The position numbers and the translations under genes were made by a program. Below, piece by piece: positions 1-6,322 of a DNA stretch of 6,719 bases; within the stretch, counting starts at the first letter, position 1; every line of letters starts with the position of its first letter. The stretch comes from an uncultured Collinsella sp. Its GTDB lineage: Bacteria; Actinomycetota; Coriobacteriia; Coriobacteriales; Coriobacteriaceae. The notes under the pieces were generated by a model, which was not told the DNA's origin, made no database searches, and saw only the letters and a list, made by a program, of their open reading frames with translations. The stretch is from assembly GCA_902494815.1 (NCBI GenBank), contig CABUVB010000102.1:1-6719 (forward strand), in the 5' to 3' direction.

Positions 1-1074
1 CCCTACCAGGTGCATGTTGGCACGTTTTTGCTGGAGCAGGCGGGACCGCTCGTGCGCGCCACTGCCGGCGGCACCAAGGCCGTCATCGTGACGGACACCA
101 ACGTGGGCCCGCTCTACCAGATGCCCGTTAAGCAGAGCCTGGAGGCATCAGGCTACGAGGTGAGTATCTGCACCTTCGAGGCCGGCGAGGCCCATAAGCG
201 CGCCGAAACCTATGTTGCCATTTTGGAGTTTGTGGCCGAGCACGAGCTTTCGCGCTCCGACGTGATCGTGGCACTCGGCGGCGGCGTCGTGGGCGACGTG
301 GCGGGCTTTGTGGCCGCCACCTACATGCGTGGCTGCAAGTTTGTGCAGATCCCCACGAGTCTGCTCGCCATGGTGGATTCGTCGGTGGGCGGCAAGACCG
401 CCATCGACCTGGCTGCCGGCAAGAACCTGGCCGGCGCCTTTTGGCAGCCGAATGTGGTTATCGCCGACGTGGGGTGCCTGGCCACCCTTACGCCCGAGCA
501 GTTCGCCGACGGCTGCGGCGAGGTCGTCAAGCACGCCGTGATCGCCGACCCAGAGCTTTTCGCCGAGCTGGAGAAGACCCCGCTCACGCTGGAGCTACTC
601 AACCGCGATGTAGCCCGCGTAGCGCTCATCATCGCCCGCAATATTGACATCAAGCGCGCCGTGGTCGTTGCCGACGAGCGCGAGACCAACCAGCGCAAGC
701 TGCTCAACTTTGGACACAGCGCCGGACACGCCGTCGAGGCCTGCGAGCACTTTGAGCTCGGACACGGCAACTGCGTGTCGATCGGCATGGGCATCATCAC
801 GCGCGCCGCTGCCCTGCACGGCGTTTGCGATGCTGCACTGCCCGGCCGTATTGAGGAGCTCTGCGCCCGCCACGGCCTCAAGACCCGCTGCGAGCTTTCC
901 GCCGACGCCGTCTTTGCCGAGGCGCTGCACGACAAAAAACGCACCGGTGACACGATCGACCTGGTGATTCCGCACGGCATCGGCCGCTGCGGCATCGACC
1001 GCACGCCGCTTTCCACCTTCCACGATTTAATTGCCGAGGGCCTCGGCCAGAAGGGAGACGCTTCCGCATGCTAG
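1..1074 (+). CDS. aroB: 3-dehydroquinate synthase, 5' end outside window
   Basis: Converts DAHP to 3-dehydroquinate, the second step of the shikimate pathway, using NAD and a divalent metal in the cytosol. The frame is open from base 1 (Pro-Tyr-Gln, then Val at the GTG at 10). The first visible residues, PYQVHVG, match the N-terminal beta strand of the family and no Shine-Dalgarno precedes the GTG, so the true start probably lies a few codons upstream. Counting from the codon at 10, the NAD-binding GGGVVGD is at residues 90-96. It is followed by VDSSVGGKTAID and NLAGAFWQP. The expected metal ligands are E171 (in GCGEVVKH), H236 (in NFGHSAGH) and H252 (in LGHGN). About 354 residues are visible, close to the usual 350-365, so little is missing. 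The end overlaps aroA by 7 bp, which suggests translational coupling. It is the first visible gene of the aro operon. The operon promoter is not in the window. Confidence 0.97.
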   Translation, partial: PYQVHVGTFLLEQAGPLVRATAGGTKAVIVTDTNVGPLYQMPVKQSLEASGYEVSICTFEAGEAHKRAETYVAILEFVAEHELSRSDVIVALGGGVVGDVAGFVAATYMRGCKFVQIPTSLLAMVDSSVGGKTAIDLAAGKNLAGAFWQPNVVIADVGCLATLTPEQFADGCGEVVKHAVIADPELFAELEKTPLTLELLNRDVARVALIIARNIDIKRAVVVADERETNQRKLLNFGHSAGHAVEACEHFELGHGNCVSIGMGIITRAAALHGVCDAALPGRIEELCARHGLKTRCELSADAVFAEALHDKKRTGDTIDLVIPHGIGRCGIDRTPLSTFHDLIAEGLGQKGDASAC

Positions 1075-2387
1075 CCCGCATCACCCCGTCCCCGCTCAAG
1101 GGCACTGTTCCCGCCATCGCGTCCAAGTCGATGGCGCACCGCCTGATCATCTGCGCCGCACTCGCCAACGGCGAGACGCACGTCGCCTGCAATACCACCT
1201 GTGCCGACATCGAGGCCACGGTGCGTTGCCTTACGGCGCTCGGCGCTCGCATCGAGACCGTCGAGGACGGCTTCCAGGTCCACCCCACTATGAAGAGTAT
1301 TGAGTTTGGCCTGCTCAAGGCCCTTGCCGGCGGCACGCTCGATTGCGGCGAAAGCGGCTCCACGCTCCGCTTTATGTTGCCCGTCGCCTGCGCGCTGGGC
1401 GCAGAGGCCACCTTTGTGGGCCAGGGTCGTCTGGGCGCCCGCCCGCTGTCCCCGCTCTCGGACGAGATCATCGCCGCCGGCTGCGACCTACAGGGTCTGG
1501 GCGGTTTTCCGCTCAAGACGAGCGGACGCATGCGCCCGGGCACCTTTGTGCTGCCGGGAAACGTGAGCTCACAGTACATCTCGGGCCTACTGCTGGCAGC
1601 ACCGCTGCTGGCCCAGCCCTCCTGCGTACAGGTGACCGGCCTGATCGAGAGCCGCCCGTACATTAACCTGACGATCCAGGCAATGAAGGCCTTTGGCGTC
1701 GAGGTCAACGTCGAGCGTATTCCGGCCAAGGACGGCCAGCCCGAGGTCACGAACTTCCGCGTAAGCAGCGGCTCGTACCGCACGCCCGGCAGCGTAGCCG
1801 TCGAGGGCGACTGGTCCAACGCCGCCTTTTGGCTGTGCGCCGGCGCCATCGGCTCCGACCCCATCACCGTGGAGGGTGTGTCGCTGAGCTCCGCACAGGG
1901 CGACCGCAACGTGCTTGCTGCGCTTTCGCGCTTTGGCGCCCGCATCGTGCGCTCCACCAACGCCGCCACCGTGCAGTCCGACAAGCTCGCCGGCTTTGAG
2001 ATGAGTGCCCACGACATTCCCGACCTGGTACCCGTTATCTCGGCCGTGGCCTCGCTGGCACAGGGCCGCACCTTTATCCGCGATTGCGCCCGTCTGCGTA
2101 TCAAAGAATCCGACCGCCTGGTCACCTCCACCCGCGAGCTCACCGCGCTGGGCGCGCAGGTGCGCATTGCCGGCGATGACCTCATCATCAAGGGTGTCGA
2201 TGCCTTTACCGGCGGCGAGGTCGATTCGCACAACGACCATCGCATCGCCATGATGGCCGCCATCGCCGCGAGCCGTGCCACCGGCGAGGTCGTGATCCAC
2301 GGCGCCGAGGCCGTCAACAAGTCCTATCCCGATTTCTTCGACCACTACCGCCTGCTGGGCGGCAAGGTCACGCTCGAGGAGGAATAG
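1068..2387 (+). CDS. aroA: 3-phosphoshikimate 1-carboxyvinyltransferase (EPSP synthase)
   Basis: Transfers the enolpyruvyl group of PEP to shikimate 3-phosphate, giving EPSP. It is 439 residues long, normal for the family. The ATG at 1068 is supported by an AGGGAG Shine-Dalgarno at 1052-1057 and by the N-terminal substrate-binding motif SKSMAHR (K20, S21, R25) at the expected distance. Other landmarks are GESGSTLR at 94-101 (PEP/glyphosate loop), SSQ at 167-169, the probable catalytic D319 (E. coli D313), RIKESDRL with E347 (E. coli E341), NDHRIAM with R392, and K418 near the C-terminus (E. coli K411). The loop differs from the E. coli NAGTAMRP type: the residue in the place of P101 is F102 and that of T97 is S98. 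This looks like a natural variant of the lineage. The start lies inside the end of aroB, and aroC follows after one base. Function is assigned with near certainty; glyphosate behaviour cannot be read from sequence. Confidence 0.97.
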   Translation: MLARITPSPLKGTVPAIASKSMAHRLIICAALANGETHVACNTTCADIEATVRCLTALGARIETVEDGFQVHPTMKSIEFGLLKALAGGTLDCGESGSTLRFMLPVACALGAEATFVGQGRLGARPLSPLSDEIIAAGCDLQGLGGFPLKTSGRMRPGTFVLPGNVSSQYISGLLLAAPLLAQPSCVQVTGLIESRPYINLTIQAMKAFGVEVNVERIPAKDGQPEVTNFRVSSGSYRTPGSVAVEGDWSNAAFWLCAGAIGSDPITVEGVSLSSAQGDRNVLAALSRFGARIVRSTNAATVQSDKLAGFEMSAHDIPDLVPVISAVASLAQGRTFIRDCARLRIKESDRLVTSTRELTALGAQVRIAGDDLIIKGVDAFTGGEVDSHNDHRIAMMAAIAASRATGEVVIHGAEAVNKSYPDFFDHYRLLGGKVTLEEE

Positions 2388-2388
2388 T

Positions 2389-3507
2389 ATGTCCTCGACC
2401 TTTGGCAACGTCTTACACTTAAGCATCTTCGGCCAGTCGCACTCCCCCGCCATTGGCTGCTCGCTCGATGGCATTCCGGCGGGCATCGCCGTGGACCAGA
2501 AGCAGCTACAAGCCTTCCTCGACCGTCGCGCCCCCGGTCGCGACGAGACCGCGACCAAACGCCGCGAGGCCGACGCCGCGCATATCATCGCCGGTGTGGT
2601 CGATGGACATACCTCCGGTGCGCCCATCGCCGCGATTATCGAGAACACCAACACGCGCTCCAATGATTACTCCGAGCTGCGCCGCAAGCCCCGTCCCGGG
2701 CACGCAGACTTTCCGGCGCGTGTGAAGTACCACAACATGCACGACGTTGCCGGCGGTGGGCACTTCTCCGGCCGCCTAACGGCACCCTTATGCATCGCCG
2801 GCGGCATTGCGCTGCAGGCACTCGAGGCCCGCGGTATTCGGGTGATGGCTCACGTGGCGCAGATCGGCGGCATCTCCGACCTGCCCATGGACGACATGGT
2901 CTATCGCGAGGCCGACCGCAAGGCAATCCTTACGAACGACTTGCCCTGCATTGACGCTGCCGCTGCCGGTCGCATGCGCGAGGAGATTCTGGCCGCGCGC
3001 GACGAGCTCGACAGCATCGGCGGCATCGTGGAGTGCGGCATTTACGGGCTTCCCGCGGGGATCGGCGACCCCATGTTCGACGGTATCGAGAACCGCATCG
3101 CGCAAATCGCGTTTGGCATTCCCGCCGTAAAGGGCGTGGAGTTTGGCATGGGCTTTGCCGTGGCCGCCATGCGCGGCAGCGAGAACAACGATCCATATCG
3201 CATCGATGCCGAGACCGGCGAGATCAAGGTCGAGTCCAATAACGCCGGCGGCATCCTGGGCGGTATTTCGACCGGCGCGCCCGTCATGTGGCGCATGGCC
3301 GTAAAGCCGACGCCCTCAATTGGCCGCGAGCAGCAGACCGTAGACATGGACGCCATGGAAAATGCCGAGCTCTCGGTCCACGGCCGTCACGATCCCTGCA
3401 TCGTCCCCCGAGCCGTCCCCGTAGCCGAAGCAGCCGCCGCCCTCGCCATCTGGGACGCCCTCCTCGAGGACGCCGCCCAGCGCCAACCCGCCCACCCCGG
3501 GCAATGA
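2389..3507 (+). CDS. aroC: Chorismate synthase
   Basis: Removes phosphate from EPSP to give chorismate, using reduced FMN. It is 372 residues long, in the usual 350-390 range. The ATG at 2389 has a textbook AGGAGG at 2377-2382, which sits inside the end of aroA, and the aroA stop is one base away, so the two are almost certainly co-translated. Family signatures run in order: GQSHSPAIG near the N-terminus (flavin/substrate histidine; many relatives have GESHG), RRAPGRDETATKRREAD, RPGHADFPARVKYH, GGGHFSGRLTAPL, GLPAGIGDPMFDGIE, AVKGVEFGMGF, NNAGGILGGISTGAP and, near the end, GRHDPCIVPRAVPVAEAAA. The GGGHFSGRLTAPL form, in place of RGRASARxTA, marks the variant found in Clostridia and Coriobacteria (recalled, not searched). 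The last dozen residues are rich in Ala, Gln and Pro and look like an unconserved tail. The gene is followed by pheA 18 bp downstream. Confidence 0.97.
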   Translation: MSSTFGNVLHLSIFGQSHSPAIGCSLDGIPAGIAVDQKQLQAFLDRRAPGRDETATKRREADAAHIIAGVVDGHTSGAPIAAIIENTNTRSNDYSELRRKPRPGHADFPARVKYHNMHDVAGGGHFSGRLTAPLCIAGGIALQALEARGIRVMAHVAQIGGISDLPMDDMVYREADRKAILTNDLPCIDAAAAGRMREEILAARDELDSIGGIVECGIYGLPAGIGDPMFDGIENRIAQIAFGIPAVKGVEFGMGFAVAAMRGSENNDPYRIDAETGEIKVESNNAGGILGGISTGAPVMWRMAVKPTPSIGREQQTVDMDAMENAELSVHGRHDPCIVPRAVPVAEAAAALAIWDALLEDAAQRQPAHPGQ

Positions 3508-3525
3508 TTCACGAAAGGGGTCCCT

Positions 3526-4671
3526 ATGGACCTTGCTGACATCCGCCAGGCCATCGATGGCATCGACACCACGCTCCTCAACAGCTTTGTCGAGCGTATG
3601 GACATTGCCACCGAGGTCGCCAAATCAAAGATCGAGATGGGCAAGGCTGTCTTTGACCCCGCCCGTGAGCGCTCCAAGCTCAACAACCTCGCCAGCCGCG
3701 CGCCCGAGCGCTACGAGGCGCAGGCCATCACCCTGTTCCGTCTCCTCATGAGCATGAGCAAGGCCGAGCAGCAGCGCTACATCAACGAGCTCAAGGGCAT
3801 CACTGTCTCGCAAAAGGCCCACGCGACGGCTGCAGCCTCCGACACGCCCTTCCCTCAAACTGCCACCGTCGCTTGCCAGGGCGTTGAGGGTGCTTACAGT
3901 CAAATCGCCGCGTGCAAGCTCTTCGACGTGCCCGACATCGCGTTTTTCGAGACCTTCGAGGGCGTTATGCGCGCTGTGCGCGACGGCTTCTGCGAGTTTG
4001 GCGTGCTGCCCATCGAGAACTCCACCGCCGGCTCGGTCAACGCCGTCTACGACCTGCTCGCCCAGTTCGACTTCCACATCGTGCGCTCGCTTCGCCTCAA
4101 GATCGACCACAACTTGCTCGTCAAGCCCGGCACCAAGCTCGCCGACGTGCGCGAGGTCTACAGCCACGGCCAAGCCATTGCCCAGTGTGCCGGCTTTATC
4201 GAGTCCCACGACCTGCACGCCACCAAATACCCCAACACGGCCATGTCGGCCGAGATGGTCGCCAACTCCGAGCGCACCGACGTCGCCGCCATCGCCTCGC
4301 GCAGCTGCGCGGCACTCTATGGCCTGGAGGTGCTGGAGCCCAACATCCAGGACTCGGACAACAACTACACGCGCTTTGTCGTCATCAGCCGCGAGCCGCG
4401 CGTCTACCCCGGCGCTAATCGCACCTCGCTCATGATCACCACGGCCAACGAGCCGGGCGCCCTCTATCGCGTGCTCGAGCGCTTCTACGCACTCAACATC
4501 AACCTGATCAAGCTCGAGAGCCGCCCCATCCCCGGCCGCGACTTTGAGTTTATGTTCTACTTTGATCTGGACTGCCCCTTTGGCAGCAAGGCCCTCGACG
4601 ACCTGCTCGATTCGATCGACGACGTGTGCGAGAGCTTTACCTACTTTGGTAGCTACACGGAGGTGCTCTAG
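3526..4671 (+). CDS. pheA: Bifunctional chorismate mutase / prephenate dehydratase (P-protein)
   Basis: Turns chorismate into prephenate and then phenylpyruvate, the committed route to phenylalanine. Three domains are visible in 381 residues. An AroQ-class chorismate mutase covers about 1-90, with R7, R24, K35, D44, R47 and E48 matching the E. coli active-site pattern R11/R28/K39/D48/R51/E52. A prephenate dehydratase covers about 113-290, with GAYS (122-125), VLPIENSTAGSVN and the catalytic TRF at 282-284. A C-terminal ACT domain covers about 300-381, with PGAL (310-313) and ESRP (331-334), the usual phenylalanine-sensing motifs. Feedback inhibition by phenylalanine is therefore expected (inference from family knowledge). 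The start is supported by AAAGGGG at 3514-3520, 5 bases before the ATG. The gene sits inside the aro operon, between aroC and aroE-aroK, and directs operon output toward phenylalanine. No tyrA is next to it. Confidence 0.96.
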   Translation: MDLADIRQAIDGIDTTLLNSFVERMDIATEVAKSKIEMGKAVFDPARERSKLNNLASRAPERYEAQAITLFRLLMSMSKAEQQRYINELKGITVSQKAHATAAASDTPFPQTATVACQGVEGAYSQIAACKLFDVPDIAFFETFEGVMRAVRDGFCEFGVLPIENSTAGSVNAVYDLLAQFDFHIVRSLRLKIDHNLLVKPGTKLADVREVYSHGQAIAQCAGFIESHDLHATKYPNTAMSAEMVANSERTDVAAIASRSCAALYGLEVLEPNIQDSDNNYTRFVVISREPRVYPGANRTSLMITTANEPGALYRVLERFYALNINLIKLESRPIPGRDFEFMFYFDLDCPFGSKALDDLLDSIDDVCESFTYFGSYTEVL

Positions 4672-5922
4672 ATGACCGATACCGCTGCATCCCGCCCCTA
4701 CGGCGTACTGGGCCGCGTACTGGGCCACAGCTACACCCCGACCATCTACAAGGAGCTCGCAGGCCTGGAGTACGTGCGATTTGAGCGCGAGCCCGAGGAC
4801 CTCCAGGCCTTTATGACGGGTGACGAATGGGAAGGCACCAACGTGACCATCCCCTACAAACGTGCCGTCATAGAATACCTGGACGAGCTGAGCCCGCTGG
4901 CCGAGCGCATGGGCAACGTTAACACTATCACACGCCTGCCCGATGGCCGCCTGCGCGGTGACAACACCGATTACTTTGGTTTCCAGTGTCTGGTCGAGGA
5001 GCTGGGGGTTGAGGTTGCCGGCAAGAAGGCCCTCGTGCTCGGAGCCACCGGTGGTGCCGGCACCACGGCAAGCATGGTGCTCGGCGACCTGGGCGCCACC
5101 GTGGTGCCCGTGGGCCGCACAAGCGAGGTCAACTACGGCAACATCGCACAGCAGTCCGACGCAGCGCTGCTCGTCAACTGCACGCCCGCCGGCATGTTCC
5201 CCCACTGCCCCGACGCTCCCTGCACGCTCGAAGGACTCGATGCGCTCGAGGGCGTCATCGACATTGTCTACAATCCCGCCCGCACGGGTCTGATGCTCGA
5301 GGCCGAGCGCCGCGGCATCCCCTGTATCGACGGCCTGCTGATGCTCGTGGCCCAAGCGGCACAGGCCGTCGAGCGCTATACCGGCCAAGCCACCCCGCGC
5401 GAGCGCATCCTGGACGTAACGGAGCGCCTGTCGCGCCATGAACAGAACATCGCCCTGATTGGCATGCCTGGCTCGGGCAAGACCCGCGTGGGCGAGCAGA
5501 TCGCTCAGCTCACGGGCCGCGAGCACATCGACCTCGATCGCGCCCTCGAGGAGCGCCTGGGCATGCCCTGCGCCGACTTTATCGTCAAGTGCGGCGAGGC
5601 GGCCTTCCGCGAGCAGGAGACGGCAGCGCTGACCGACATCTCCAAGCGCAGCGGCTTGGTTCTCTCCACCGGCGGCGGCGTGGTTACGCGCGACGAGAAC
5701 TACCCTCTGCTGCACCAAAACAGCCAGATCGTGATGCTCAACCGCAAGCTCGACGAGCTCGCCCACAAGGGCCGCCCCATCACCGCGCGCGACGGCATCG
5801 ACAAGCTGGCCGAGCAGCGTATGCCGCGCTACCGCGCCTGGGCCGACTACATCATCGACTCACGCGACTGCGCCGCCAACACCGCCCATGCCCTCCTCGA
5901 CACCCTCCCACCCGCTCTCTAA
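4672..5922 (+). CDS. aroE-aroK: Shikimate dehydrogenase-shikimate kinase fusion
   Basis: A single 416-residue chain with two enzymes of consecutive steps: reduction of 3-dehydroshikimate to shikimate, then ATP-dependent 3-phosphorylation. The AroE part covers about 8-250: substrate site GHSYTP (S20, T22; E. coli has S-x-S), NVTIPYK with catalytic K63, GNVNT, GDNTDYFGF with D100, a nucleotide loop GATGGAG (124-130), VGRT (147-150), NCTPAGM (169-175) and QAAQA (228 on). The AroK part covers about 257-416: Walker A GMPGSGKT (264-271), DLD (287-289), GEAAFREQE with R313, STGGG (332-336), lid KGRPI (R368), and R383 in EQRMPRYRAWAD. No stop or frameshift separates the halves, and both active sites look complete. 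The ATG follows the pheA TAG with no gap and has GGAGGTG at 4659-4665, pointing to coupled translation. The AroE half carries a Thr at the second substrate serine and one extra residue in the glycine-rich loop. A strong terminator begins 3 bp after the stop. Confidence 0.95.
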   Translation: MTDTAASRPYGVLGRVLGHSYTPTIYKELAGLEYVRFEREPEDLQAFMTGDEWEGTNVTIPYKRAVIEYLDELSPLAERMGNVNTITRLPDGRLRGDNTDYFGFQCLVEELGVEVAGKKALVLGATGGAGTTASMVLGDLGATVVPVGRTSEVNYGNIAQQSDAALLVNCTPAGMFPHCPDAPCTLEGLDALEGVIDIVYNPARTGLMLEAERRGIPCIDGLLMLVAQAAQAVERYTGQATPRERILDVTERLSRHEQNIALIGMPGSGKTRVGEQIAQLTGREHIDLDRALEERLGMPCADFIVKCGEAAFREQETAALTDISKRSGLVLSTGGGVVTRDENYPLLHQNSQIVMLNRKLDELAHKGRPITARDGIDKLAEQRMPRYRAWADYIIDSRDCAANTAHALLDTLPPAL

Positions 5923-5924
5923 CC

Positions 5925-5966
5925 AAAACCACCACAAAGGGGGCAGGCACCTTTGTGGTGGTTTTT
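5925..5966 (+). terminator. Intrinsic terminator after aroE-aroK
   Basis: A perfect 16 bp inverted repeat, AAAACCACCACAAAGG (5925-5940) and CCTTTGTGGTGGTTTT (5950-5965), encloses a 9-base loop GGGCAGGCA and ends in five T. It starts 3 bp after the aroE-aroK stop. This is a classic rho-independent terminator for the aro operon. It also lies only 20 bp before the aroQ start codon at 5987, so it may act as a partial terminator or attenuator for that gene. On the other strand the stem also ends in four T, so weak bidirectional action is possible. Confidence 0.9.
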
Positions 5967-5973
5967 CAACTGC

Positions 5974-5980
5974 AAAGGAA
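5974..5980 (+). promoter_or_regulatory. Ribosome binding site of the + strand aroQ copy
   Basis: AAAGGAA lies 6 bases before the ATG at 5987. It fixes the start of the aroQ reading frame, which is otherwise open in frame back to an ATG at 5888 inside aroE-aroK. Residues from 5987 on begin MKALVINGPNLNMLG, the conserved N-terminus of type II dehydroquinase. Confidence 0.75.
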
Positions 5981-6027
5981 GCAACCATGAAAGCACTCGT
6001 CATCAACGGCCCCAATCTAAACATGCT

Positions 6028-6195
6028 TGGCATTCGCGAGCCGGGCATCTATGGCAGCGACAACTACGACCGCTTAGTGCAGATCTGCCAGGAAGCGGGC
6101 GCTGCACAGGGCTTCGACGAGGTCGAGGTCTTCCAGTCCAACCACGAGGGCAGCATCGTCGACAAGATCCAGGAGGCCTACGGCAAGGTCGACGG
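6028..6195 (+). repeat. Inverted repeat arm 1 (aroQ codons 14-70)
   Basis: This segment matches the reverse complement of 6552-6719 base for base without gaps, with 159 of 168 positions the same. The nine differences are all third-position synonymous changes. Similarity stops sharply after the GG at 6194-6195, where this arm goes into tRNA sequence. At its other end the arm may extend beyond what can be seen, because its partner reaches the window edge. Confidence 0.95.
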
Positions 6196-6218
6196 TTCGA
6201 ATCCGCCATGGAGCACCA
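6193..6218 (+). other. 3' fragment of a tRNA gene (T arm, acceptor strand, CCA)
   Basis: From 6193 the sequence reads as positions 51-76 of a tRNA: CGG, the T loop TTCGAAT (6196-6202), CCGCC closing the T stem (6203-6207), the 3' acceptor strand ATGGAGC (6208-6214), discriminator A (6215) and an encoded CCA (6216-6218). The T stem pairs at four of five positions. The one mismatch (A6192 against C6206) falls exactly where the sequence becomes aroQ, so the tRNA part begins at about 6193. The 5' acceptor strand GCTCCAT, the D arm and the anticodon arm are absent from the window, so this is not a working tRNA and its amino acid cannot be named. A terminator follows 9 bp after the CCA, as is usual after a tRNA gene. 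Confidence 0.8.
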
Positions 6219-6227
6219 TCGTTTATT

Positions 6228-6260
6228 AAGCCCAGGCCGCTTGGTGGTCTGGGCTTTTTT
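6228..6260 (+). terminator. Intrinsic terminator, probably of the lost tRNA gene
   Basis: AAGCCCAGGCC (6228-6238) pairs with GGTCTGGGCTT (6246-6256) in an 11 bp stem with one G-U pair, a 7-base loop, and a run of six T ending at 6260. It overlaps the TAA that closes the truncated aroQ frame. Its place just after an encoded CCA suggests it belonged to the tRNA transcription unit. Read from the minus strand, it has no T run after the stem, so it is unlikely to terminate the opposing aroQ. The 62 bp from 6261 to 6322 show no gene. Confidence 0.85.
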
Positions 6261-6322
6261 CATCTTGTGTGCTGCTGGAGCCGAGCGCGAGCATGCCGCT
6301 GCTGTTTGTTGGGTTTGGCATT

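Larger units (their letters stand above)
5987..6229 (+). pseudogene. aroQ: Truncated type II 3-dehydroquinate dehydratase, fused at its 3' end to a tRNA fragment
   Basis: Type II dehydroquinase converts 3-dehydroquinate to 3-dehydroshikimate. This copy has a normal start and the N-terminal half: PNLNMLG (9-15), R17, REPGIYG with Y22, and QSNHEG. It is cut after G70 (KVDG). The remaining ten codons, SNPPWSTIVY and a TAA at 6227-6229, translate a tRNA 3' end and the foot of a terminator, so they are not AroQ sequence. The missing half includes the NPAAYTHTS loop and the VHIS segment needed for catalysis, so the 80-residue product should be inactive. Compared with the minus-strand copy it shows 9 base differences over 168 bp, every one synonymous, so it was under selection until recently or comes from another strain. 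It begins 20 bp after a terminator and has no clear promoter of its own. In an undisturbed genome a full aroQ would be expected here as the last gene of the operon. Confidence 0.85.

Noticed and set aside
10..12. GTG as the true start of aroB
   Set aside because: No Shine-Dalgarno precedes it, and the codons before it (Pro-Tyr-Gln) continue the conserved N-terminal strand, so the gene most likely starts outside the window.
878..2663. Long minus-strand frames opposite aroA and the start of aroC
   Set aside because: They are shadows of aroA and aroC: biased composition, no ribosome binding site noticed, no family motif.
3625..5766. A 713-codon open frame on the minus strand opposite pheA and aroE-aroK
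   Set aside because: It lies wholly antisense to two well-identified genes. It is explained by GC-rich codon bias, and its translation is low-complexity (Val, Gly, Ala, Leu, His) with no recognisable domain.
5888..5986. An earlier in-frame ATG for the + strand aroQ
   Set aside because: It would begin inside aroE-aroK and translate through the terminator. The ATG at 5987 has a good ribosome binding site and the conserved AroQ N-terminus.
6191..6218. A complete tRNA gene
   Set aside because: Only the T arm and 3' acceptor side are present. No GCTCCAT 5' strand, D arm or anticodon arm precedes them; that space is aroQ coding sequence.
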